Shown one piece after another: positions 6,945 through 14,600 of a DNA stretch of 30,590 nt; the stretch's first letter is position 1, and each line of letters begins with the position of its first letter. Both the position numbers and the translations under genes were made by a program. Under the pieces are notes generated by a model that was given only the letters and a program-made list of their open reading frames with translations, made no database searches and was not told the DNA's origin. The DNA comes from Anaerolineae bacterium (GTDB lineage: Bacteria; Chloroflexota; Anaerolineae; JAFGEY01): positions 1 through 30,590 of the forward strand of contig JAFGJF010000325.1 of the NCBI GenBank assembly GCA_016929205.1. Reading direction: 5' to 3'.

Positions 6945-7274
6945 ATGACTGAAAATCCTGTTCCTGCCACCAACGACCTCACCAGTGACGACAAACTGTG
7001 GGCGCTGCTAAGCTATCTTTTCCCACCCTTGTTTGGCATCATTGTTTTGGTGATGGAAGACAAAAAGACAAGGCCGTTTCTTCGATACAATGCTTTCGTA
7101 TCGATCATTCTCGGCGTGCTCACCATTGTGTTGAGCGCCGTTTGCATCGGGCCTCTCGTCTGGTTCTACTGCATCTACCTGGCTATCAAGTCCTACCAGG
7201 GTGAGTGGGTCGTCGTACCGGTGGTCACCGACTTTGTCAAGAATCAGGGTTGGGCCTCGATCCCTGAAGGCTAA
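6945..7274 (+). CDS. Small DUF4870-like membrane protein
   Basis: A 109-aa protein with a polar N terminus (about 16 residues), then hydrophobic segments near residues 18-38, 48-70 and 72-90, and a short polar tail. The pattern SDDKLWALLSYLFPPLFGII followed by RPFLRYNAFVSI resembles the DUF4870 (Tic20-like small membrane protein) family, where an Asp/Lys-Trp-Ala start and an R/K-Y-x-A-F motif recur. Its cellular role is not known. ATG 6945 has AGGAGG at 6934-6939, and a strong promoter lies just upstream, so it is probably well expressed on its own. A hairpin follows the stop at 7314-7333. The family assignment is from pattern only. Confidence 0.75.
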   Translation: MTENPVPATNDLTSDDKLWALLSYLFPPLFGIIVLVMEDKKTRPFLRYNAFVSIILGVLTIVLSAVCIGPLVWFYCIYLAIKSYQGEWVVVPVVTDFVKNQGWASIPEG

Positions 7275-7313
7275 GCGAGAAGACCGTTTCTTAAAGAGTG
7301 ACAGGTTGCAACA

Positions 7314-7340
7314 GGCCTGCCAGTTTGCAGGCCGTTGTTC
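7314..7340 (+). terminator. Possible terminator after the DUF4870-like gene
   Basis: GGCCTGC (7314-7320) pairs with GCAGGCC (7327-7333) with a 6-base loop, extendable with flanking AACA and TTGTT. The following GTTGTT is only a weak T-run. Confidence 0.4.
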
Positions 7341-7349
7341 CGCGCATAT

Positions 7350-7382
7350 CATAGCCCTTCATCGTCTAGATGGAGGGCTATG
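7350..7382 (+). promoter_or_regulatory. Hairpin covering the hemW ribosome binding site
   Basis: A 14-bp stem (7350-7363 with 7369-7382, one G-U pair, 5-base loop) has its right arm formed by GATGGAGGGCTATG. That arm contains the GGAGGG Shine-Dalgarno sequence (7372-7377) and the ATG at 7380. In RNA this would hide the likely hemW start. A terminator role is less likely because no T-run follows. Confidence 0.6.
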
Positions 7383-8561
7383 TGTTTGGCACACCCTATG
7401 AACCATTCAAGTGCCGCCGGATTTTACATTCACGTTCCGTTTTGCAGAGCCAAGTGTGTTTACTGTGACTTTAACTCGTATGCAAACTGCCAGCCATTGT
7501 TTACCCCCTACCTTGAGGCCGTGCATAAGGAAATGGCGCGCATTGCACCGCTTGTCTCAAACTCGCCGTTGCCCAAAAAGAGAACGTTATACATTGGCGG
7601 CGGCACACCGACCATTCTGCCTGCACGCGAGCTTGCGGAGCTCGTTCGCCAAGCACGATATACTTTCGACCTGCCTGCCGATGCCGAGATTACAGTAGAA
7701 GCGAATCCGGGCACAATCAACGCGACCAGTTTACGGACGCTATATGCAGCAGGCGTTAGCCGCCTCAGCATAGGAATACAAAGCTTTGACGATGAACTAT
7801 TGCACGCCTTGGGCCGAATACATACTGCCCAGGAAGCAATACAAGCTGTCCAAGACGCTAGAACAGCGGGCCTAGAAAACCTAAACCTGGATTTGATGTT
7901 TGGCTTGCCAGGCCAGACGCTCGACACCTGGCAAAAAAGCATACAACAAGCTGTCAAGCTATTGCCCCAGCACCTCTCTCTATACGCACTCACCATCGAG
8001 CACGGCACCCCACTGGCCAATCGCGTCACTTTGGGAGAGATTTTGCCCCCCGACGACGACCTTGCTGCCGATATGTATGAATGGGCCGAAGAGTACCTCG
8101 AACAAATAGGCTACATCCACTACGAAATCTCGAATTGGGCGCTGCCGGGGCACGAGTGCCAACACAATCTCGTCTACTGGCACAATGATCCCTATTTTGG
8201 CCTGGGAGCCGGAGCACATTCGTGGTCAAACGGCGAGCGATGGGCGAATTTGGATACACCGGGCGACTATATCGCCGCCATTGAGGAAGGCCGTCTGCCT
8301 GTCAAAGAAAGAGAAGCGATCGATCTTGATCTGGAAATGGGAGAAACGATGATGATGGGGCTACGACTGCTCCAGGAGGGCGTATCTCGATCACGGTTTG
8401 AAACGCGTTTTGGCACCCCAATAGAGCGGCCCTATGCTGCGGAAATTCCCGAGCTCGTAGCACAGGGCTTAATAGAGTTCACCTACGATCGAATTCGTTT
8501 GACCAAACGAGGCCATCTGCTGGGCAACCAGGTCTTTGCCCAATTTCTGAGCGATCGCTAA
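7380..8561 (+). CDS. hemW: HemW-like radical SAM protein (haem chaperone)
   Basis: Radical SAM protein of the HemW family, formerly confused with oxygen-independent coproporphyrinogen oxidase HemN; HemW is thought to bind haem and deliver it to membrane cytochromes. Starting at ATG 7380 gives 393 aa; ATG 7398 (MNHSSAAGFYIHVPF) is equally plausible by homology, but only 7380 is near a GGAGGG. The 4Fe-4S motif CRAKCVYC (CxxxCxxC) is near the N terminus. It is followed by YIGGGTPTIL, EITVEANPGTI, GVSRLSIGIQSFDD and DLMFGLPGQTL. The HemW-type C-terminal segment EISNWALPGHECQHNLVYW contains HNxxYW. The last stretch is a winged-helix-like tail. It is convergent with the giant gene, only 15 bases apart and with no terminator between. 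Confidence 0.93.
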   Translation: MCLAHPMNHSSAAGFYIHVPFCRAKCVYCDFNSYANCQPLFTPYLEAVHKEMARIAPLVSNSPLPKKRTLYIGGGTPTILPARELAELVRQARYTFDLPADAEITVEANPGTINATSLRTLYAAGVSRLSIGIQSFDDELLHALGRIHTAQEAIQAVQDARTAGLENLNLDLMFGLPGQTLDTWQKSIQQAVKLLPQHLSLYALTIEHGTPLANRVTLGEILPPDDDLAADMYEWAEEYLEQIGYIHYEISNWALPGHECQHNLVYWHNDPYFGLGAGAHSWSNGERWANLDTPGDYIAAIEEGRLPVKEREAIDLDLEMGETMMMGLRLLQEGVSRSRFETRFGTPIERPYAAEIPELVAQGLIEFTYDRIRLTKRGHLLGNQVFAQFLSDR

Positions 8562-8576
8562 ACCCGACCGTTGCCA

Positions 8577-11500
8577 CTATCGAGGGACACGATGGACGAT
8601 GGGCAAAAAGGTCTCGAACCAGTTTACGTATGTGCTATGCGTGTCCTGAGCACTGAGCGGTTTACCATTGCCATCATTGCCCACAACCGTAGCCGTATTC
8701 ACCAGTGGGCCGCTATCAACGTGCAAAATTGTGTACGTCACCACAAAAATCCAGGATTCGCCGATTTTAAGCAACGCGTCTCCATCATCACCGCTCAAAT
8801 AGGTCGCAACCCCGGCCCGATCGTCCGTAACCGATACATTTCGAACAGGAGAGCCGTCTCCAACGTCCATACCGCCGACTCCCGGAGAACCATCCATTCC
8901 AGTGGATACAATAGAAACATTGGAAACCGTGAACGTAAAGACAACCGTGTCTCCTATGGTGGCTACGTCTGGCCCCCGTTTGATAATGTTCAGGGTTGGC
9001 CCATAGCCGATTGTCATGCTGTGCGTCGCGGTGGCAGTGACAATATCGCCGGCAGCGTTCAGCCCTGACACCACCGCTGTATTCGTCAAAGGAGTCGGAT
9101 CGGTATTTCGAACGCGATAACTCGCAACATACACCCAGGCCTCGTTTCTTTCTAACAGTGCGTTGCCATCATCTCCGCTGACAAGCGTAGCCTGGCCGGC
9201 GTAATCATCATAAACGATGACGTTACTGATCGGCGTACCGTCTCCCAGTCTGATGTCATGAAATACAGTGAACGAAAAATTGACCAGAGCACCTACCGTC
9301 GCCGTCACCGGACCATCCTTGACAAGGTTCAACACCGGCGCGTATCTGATCAGGGTCGTGTAGGTATAGACATTGTTCTCTGGAGTCGGATCAATACCAT
9401 TCATGCGGTCGCACACTCGCACGACATTCGTGATCGCTTCCAGCCCAAACGGAAAAGACTGACTCAGCGTGATGACAAGTGTGCGCGTGACAAAAGCGCC
9501 AACGTCAAGCGCGTCAATTGTCCACGTCACAACGCCACCTGTCCTGGTTCCATTGTGCGACGCATAGGAAAACAGCGTATAGTCGGGCAGCGTGTCAGTC
9601 AAAACCACACCGGTTGCATCTTGGTTGCCAACGTTAGACACCGAGATCGTATACGTAAGAACCTGGCCGGCCAAAAGCATAGGCGGAAAGCTGGGAGGCC
9701 AGCCCACTTTGCTAACAACCAGGTCGGGAGCGGCATTGATCCATGTCGTATGCGTATACACGTTGTTCTCAGGATCAAGATCGGCACCATTCGAACCGTC
9801 ATCGGTGACGCCGGCTACGTTTGACAGCGAATCCAGACCATCGGGCAAAGGATCGTCCAAAACAATGATCACAGAACGGATGGCGCTAGCGCCAGGATTC
9901 AGATCAAAAAGAGGCCAAACGACGACACCGCTGCCAGGCGCAGTCTCGCTGCCGCCATCTGAGACACCGGCAAGCGTAACGTAATCGGGCAACCAATCCG
10001 TCACTGCTACTCCGGTCGCAACACGGTATCCCATATTGCTGATCGTCAACGTAAACGTGATCTCGTCTCCCGGCACGACACTGGACACACCATCATCCTT
10101 GACGACAGCTAATTCGGGCGCGTCATTGACAGTCGTTGTGTGAGTATAAACATTGTCTTCACTGTTCCGATCCCGGCCGTTCGATCCATCGTCAGCCACG
10201 GATACCACATTCGCCAGGAGACGCTGAGCAACAGGTAGCGAATCCTGGATAGTGACAACCAGCGTGCGGGTGACCCAATCTCCAACATCCAGATCAAAGG
10301 CAGGCCAGACCACCGCGCCATTGGTTGCGACGCCGCCATCAGATGCATTAGCGAGAACCGTGTCATTCGGCAGAACATCGGTGACAACCACGCCGGTCGC
10401 GCCCTGGTTGGCGATATTTGATATCGTGATCGTATAGGTCACCGTTTCTCCCTTTGCCGCAACCGCCGGTTCGCCAACCTTGACGACAGCCAAATCGGGA
10501 GCAGCTCGAACAGAGATGGTCACGACATCGGTGACCAAAAATCCATACCCGCTGTCGATGCTCACAATATTGGTGATCACATCAACGCCCGAAGGAATCA
10601 GCGCGCTGATCGTGACCGCGAAACCGATAGCCGAGCCCATTGCCTGGGCGGGCAGATCAACCGCCCAGGCAACAGTTTGTCCGTTCACGACGCCTCCGCC
10701 GGTAACACTGTCCGAGATCACAAGCGCGATGCCGGGGATGACCTCACTGGTAACCATTCCCGTCTCATCCGCATTGCCATTGTTTCCATAAGTAATGGTA
10801 TAGGTGACAATGTCACCCGGTTGGGCAATAGATCGATTTGCGCTCACGTCAACCCACAGATCCACCGTGTTGATGTCAATCTGATTTGAAGGAATCCACT
10901 GTCGGATATAAGACGCAACCTCAGTGCTAGATATATGTCCCAGATTCCGAATGGTCGTATCAGATGGCAAAGAATCTTTGACCCTCACGGCAAACCCGAC
11001 GGTGCTCTTTGTATCAGGGCCCACTTCTGGCGCATACCAGCGCAGATGGGTTACAGGCGTCACCGGCAGCGTTGCGACAAAAGTCTTGTTATGGTCAAAC
11101 GAATACCATACTTGTTCACCGTTATCCCCGTATGCAGAGCCAGGAACAAAATACGTGTAATCCGGGATCGCTTCACTCACATAAACTTCTGTCTGAGAAA
11201 TCGTTTGTGACACATTCTCGTATGTCAACGTATAAGAGATGATACTGCCAGGCGCTGACACCGATTGTTTTGCTGCTTTGCTAATTGACAGATCGGAAAT
11301 ACGCGTAATAACCAGGTTAGAATCACGAGGATTGTCCAAGTCCCTTCGTAACGTAGCCCAATTCAAAAGCAGCGCCCCGGACGAAACATCATCACTGACT
11401 CGAACGCTAAACCGGATGTGCCCTGACTCGCCAATGGCAAGAATGCCTGGAATTACGCCCGGGGTAACGATCAACGTCCAAGTAACCACTGCGCCCTGAT

Positions 11501-14500
11501 CGCCATCGATAGCCTCGCTCAAAACAGTCCACTGAGTATCGGTCAATATTGCAAGACTGCCTATAACATACGTTGTAGATATTGGTATAACATCCCGGAT
11601 AGATACACCTGTCGCGACAGCCTTGCCTACGTTTTCGTAGGAAAGCGTAAAAGTAATGACCTTGCCTTGTCTGGAAACCGTCGGGCCGGACTTGCTCAGT
11701 GCAACGTTGGAAGCGAGCGCCATGGTACGTACAATATTGCTTCCGGCTGCCGCTGACTGATCGCTGTCAATGTACGCGATGTTGGCAATGATCGCTTGAT
11801 CCTGGACGAAACTATTGACTCTTACAGCAAAAGTCACGACCCCACTCGCGGTTGGCGACAGCGTTCCCAGCGACCAAGTGATTACACCATTGGCCCCATC
11901 GTAGGAATACCCACCTGAAGCGGACTCGAAAGTTGTGAATTGTACGGGCACCACATCGTGCAAGATCACGTTCGTCGTCGTGATCAAGGAACTGATATTG
12001 GCATATGCAAGCGTATAGACCAACGTATCGTCAATGTTAGCCCGAGTCTGGCTGACTGACTTGACCAAGTTCACAGGGCTGATATAAACCGTAGCCTCAT
12101 CCGTAGGGTTGAAAAATGCATCCGAGTATCCAAGCTTTCCAATCGCTTCCCCGCGATTCACGTTCACCGTGGCCGCATCGACGATCTCGACCTGGTCAAT
12201 GTAAAAATAATCTTGAAGACCAAGGCTGTTTCCACTTCGAAAGCGTATCGCCGTCTCGTCGGATGCATATGGCCTGAGATCCAGCATTTCCTGAACATAG
12301 ACCCCTTCCCGGTCGCCGTCGCCCCAGGCCAACACCGGCATCCAGGTGCTGCCGTCAAAGACATCAAGGTGATATTCGTTTGCCGTGCTCGCAGCGATCT
12401 GCCGGGCAAAACGCAGGACAGGCAACGTGAATTCAGAGAGATCGATCGTTCTCGAAATCGCGCGCCTTGCGCCTGTTATAGCCAAATGCGTGAGTCCCAA
12501 AAAAGGGGCAGTGGTAGAAATCACAATGGCACCTTGAGCGGGCCCGTCACTTTCTCCCCACTCTTGCCAATCACCAACCCAATGCTGGCCGCCTGCATAG
12601 TCGCCGCTATCGAGATCATCGTAAATAGTGGCTCCAATACTACCTACGGTCGCAATCTCGGCCTGGAACGTAAGCGTCAAGCTTTGCCGAGGAGCCAGAT
12701 CGGTCGATACATCCCAGAACAAATCGAGCCCGTCTATTGTAGGGACAAGATCCGGCTTGCCGTTGTCACCAGGATAGGTGATATGTGTACTGGCTGGCAC
12801 ATACGTCCAACTGATAGGCAATGTATCTGTGATATCTATGCCTACAACAGCTGCTTCGTAAGCCTGTACGACCAAGGTAAAGGTAACCACACCACCTTCT
12901 GGAGGCAGCACAGTGGGAGCGGCGCGCTTGTCTATGGTCAATATTGGATCGTGCCAACGTTGACGTAATGGCAAAGAGGTGAGCCCCAGATCCAGATAGG
13001 GATTCGATTCATCCGCTGTACGCGGATCTTGGCCCCAGGCGGCAGCAAAAGCGCCCGTTGCCCAGATATGCATACCGGTATTGTCGTTATCGGGGTCAAA
13101 GATGCGACGCTGTTCCAAGGTGTCGAGATCAAAGATCTGGTCAACGACGCCATCCAATGGACTAAAATCAACGTAAAAGGTAGTACCATCTGCCAGGGGC
13201 GTGACCCATACCGGCGATCCATTTTCGGTAGGAGGGACGTTGTCGCTTCCAGGCGCCCAAGAAATGTAATAATCTTGCGTGAGATATTGAGCCGGAATGC
13301 CCGTAAAACCCCAGTCATAATCTGGATTTGACGAGTCTGCACACAGCACGATACCAAAAACACCATCCGATGAAGTAAAGCGCGCAGCCGAATCGGCCGG
13401 CAAGTAACCGCCTCTGACAGTCGAGTATGCCACTGTTGATGTGAACAGTGAATCAATGACAAACGTCGTTTCAGCAAACCGATCGTAGGCATGAATCGTA
13501 ATCGGATAATCATTCGGGTTAAAGAGATAAACCTCTGCTTCGTGGCCCGGGTCTCCACTTGGAACAGGCACAACGTAATCCGCGCCCAACAGCTTGTCGG
13601 GAAATACGACCACAAACCGACTTTGAAAGATCTCATCCGCACCTGTGATCAAGCCCACTTGCGCCGGCTTGTTGGATCGAACAATCGTACCGGCGTTGAT
13701 CGTGATGCCATGCATAACCATCGAATTGATGTACCCCAGGCTAGAATACGTTTGCCCACGATCGAGTGTCAAATTGACGACCGTCGAACCATTGTCAATC
13801 GAGACGGTTGTATTATCCTCAAAAGCCAGCAATTCCAGATAGACGTTTCGGAAATCGCCAAACGTTCCATTGGTGCCGCCACCAAGGTCATAGAGATCTT
13901 GACCAATCGGTATCCGATATACAAAAGTACCGTTGTACGTCTGCCGCGAAGGGACTTCCCACGCGCCGCCAATCCACGTATTATTCAACACCCACATCGC
14001 ATGGGTCAGATTGACCGGACCGCCGCTGGTCATAACCCGGTCGCCGCCGTCATATCGTCGATAATTCGCGTTTCGAAGCGGAGAAACAGGGACGGAGGCA
14101 TTGACCGCATTGGGACCGCCGATCCCCTGATCACTGGTCAGGTTGATATCGTCGCCGGCGCGCAAAATGTCATTCCCGGTGCCGCCGTTATTTGGATTGC
14201 CGTCACCGTACACCATCGTAGTCGGCTGCACGGCATTCAACAAATCACTCTCATATCCATCTTCCCAATGATCGTAATACACAACCTGAAAGTCAGCGGT
14301 GGCGACCAAACTGACCGTCGAGCAAATGTACCCATCATTCAGATTTAGCGGAGGCGCCGGTGGGCCGGGATCATCATAGATTCCCACAAAAGCACGCCAA
14401 ATGTGCTCTTCGTACCCCAACACAAAATACTCTTGATATCCCACAGGCTGCGCTTGGGCCTCTTGAGGCGCAGTCCAGATACAAGAGAACAAAACACAAA

Positions 14501-14555
14501 AAATGGCCAGTTTGCAGACCTGGCGCTTGATTCTGGCTATGCCAGTTTGGATCAT
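8577..14555 (-). CDS. Giant secreted DUF11-repeat surface protein
   Basis: A 1992-aa extracellular protein. Residues 1-35 are a signal peptide (basic start, hydrophobic core, cleavage probably AQA|QP). Residues about 37-535 form a region resembling the IgGFc-binding-protein N-terminal domain found in large secreted proteins. Around 537 the first DUF11-like Ig-fold unit begins. Residues about 660-825 look like a jelly-roll or MAM-like insert (DDLDSGDYAGGQHW). Nine further DUF11 units start near 827, 949, 1086, 1230, 1352, 1478, 1608, 1739 and 1851, each with the GDxVTYTITxxN and TGVxVTDxLP patterns. The C terminus ends FLPIVHRVPR, like the LPxV(x)R tails common on secreted Chloroflexota proteins. 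No LPxTG motif or C-terminal membrane helix is seen. It is the last gene of the GGDEF operon, 45 bases after the stalk protein. An adhesion or surface-layer role is inferred. Confidence 0.88.
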   Translation of the reverse strand: MIQTGIARIKRQVCKLAIFCVLFSCIWTAPQEAQAQPVGYQEYFVLGYEEHIWRAFVGIYDDPGPPAPPLNLNDGYICSTVSLVATADFQVVYYDHWEDGYESDLLNAVQPTTMVYGDGNPNNGGTGNDILRAGDDINLTSDQGIGGPNAVNASVPVSPLRNANYRRYDGGDRVMTSGGPVNLTHAMWVLNNTWIGGAWEVPSRQTYNGTFVYRIPIGQDLYDLGGGTNGTFGDFRNVYLELLAFEDNTTVSIDNGSTVVNLTLDRGQTYSSLGYINSMVMHGITINAGTIVRSNKPAQVGLITGADEIFQSRFVVVFPDKLLGADYVVPVPSGDPGHEAEVYLFNPNDYPITIHAYDRFAETTFVIDSLFTSTVAYSTVRGGYLPADSAARFTSSDGVFGIVLCADSSNPDYDWGFTGIPAQYLTQDYYISWAPGSDNVPPTENGSPVWVTPLADGTTFYVDFSPLDGVVDQIFDLDTLEQRRIFDPDNDNTGMHIWATGAFAAAWGQDPRTADESNPYLDLGLTSLPLRQRWHDPILTIDKRAAPTVLPPEGGVVTFTLVVQAYEAAVVGIDITDTLPISWTYVPASTHITYPGDNGKPDLVPTIDGLDLFWDVSTDLAPRQSLTLTFQAEIATVGSIGATIYDDLDSGDYAGGQHWVGDWQEWGESDGPAQGAIVISTTAPFLGLTHLAITGARRAISRTIDLSEFTLPVLRFARQIAASTANEYHLDVFDGSTWMPVLAWGDGDREGVYVQEMLDLRPYASDETAIRFRSGNSLGLQDYFYIDQVEIVDAATVNVNRGEAIGKLGYSDAFFNPTDEATVYISPVNLVKSVSQTRANIDDTLVYTLAYANISSLITTTNVILHDVVPVQFTTFESASGGYSYDGANGVITWSLGTLSPTASGVVTFAVRVNSFVQDQAIIANIAYIDSDQSAAAGSNIVRTMALASNVALSKSGPTVSRQGKVITFTLSYENVGKAVATGVSIRDVIPISTTYVIGSLAILTDTQWTVLSEAIDGDQGAVVTWTLIVTPGVIPGILAIGESGHIRFSVRVSDDVSSGALLLNWATLRRDLDNPRDSNLVITRISDLSISKAAKQSVSAPGSIISYTLTYENVSQTISQTEVYVSEAIPDYTYFVPGSAYGDNGEQVWYSFDHNKTFVATLPVTPVTHLRWYAPEVGPDTKSTVGFAVRVKDSLPSDTTIRNLGHISSTEVASYIRQWIPSNQIDINTVDLWVDVSANRSIAQPGDIVTYTITYGNNGNADETGMVTSEVIPGIALVISDSVTGGGVVNGQTVAWAVDLPAQAMGSAIGFAVTISALIPSGVDVITNIVSIDSGYGFLVTDVVTISVRAAPDLAVVKVGEPAVAAKGETVTYTITISNIANQGATGVVVTDVLPNDTVLANASDGGVATNGAVVWPAFDLDVGDWVTRTLVVTIQDSLPVAQRLLANVVSVADDGSNGRDRNSEDNVYTHTTTVNDAPELAVVKDDGVSSVVPGDEITFTLTISNMGYRVATGVAVTDWLPDYVTLAGVSDGGSETAPGSGVVVWPLFDLNPGASAIRSVIIVLDDPLPDGLDSLSNVAGVTDDGSNGADLDPENNVYTHTTWINAAPDLVVSKVGWPPSFPPMLLAGQVLTYTISVSNVGNQDATGVVLTDTLPDYTLFSYASHNGTRTGGVVTWTIDALDVGAFVTRTLVITLSQSFPFGLEAITNVVRVCDRMNGIDPTPENNVYTYTTLIRYAPVLNLVKDGPVTATVGALVNFSFTVFHDIRLGDGTPISNVIVYDDYAGQATLVSGDDGNALLERNEAWVYVASYRVRNTDPTPLTNTAVVSGLNAAGDIVTATATHSMTIGYGPTLNIIKRGPDVATIGDTVVFTFTVSNVSIVSTGMDGSPGVGGMDVGDGSPVRNVSVTDDRAGVATYLSGDDGDALLKIGESWIFVVTYTILHVDSGPLVNTATVVGNDGNGKPLSAQDTHSTYVNWFETFLPIVHRVPR
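8920..12950 (-). repeat. Ten DUF11 repeat units within the giant surface protein
   Basis: Protein-level repeats of about 115-145 residues. The three units between about 9330 and 10500 also resemble each other in DNA, sharing a linker that reads ENNVYTxTT after DDGSNG or a related NG sequence. This points to recent internal duplication. The other units have diverged. Confidence 0.75.
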
Positions 14556-14600
14556 GTCTTACACATCCTCTAGATTTGCCCCCACCCAGCTCATTCTGTC

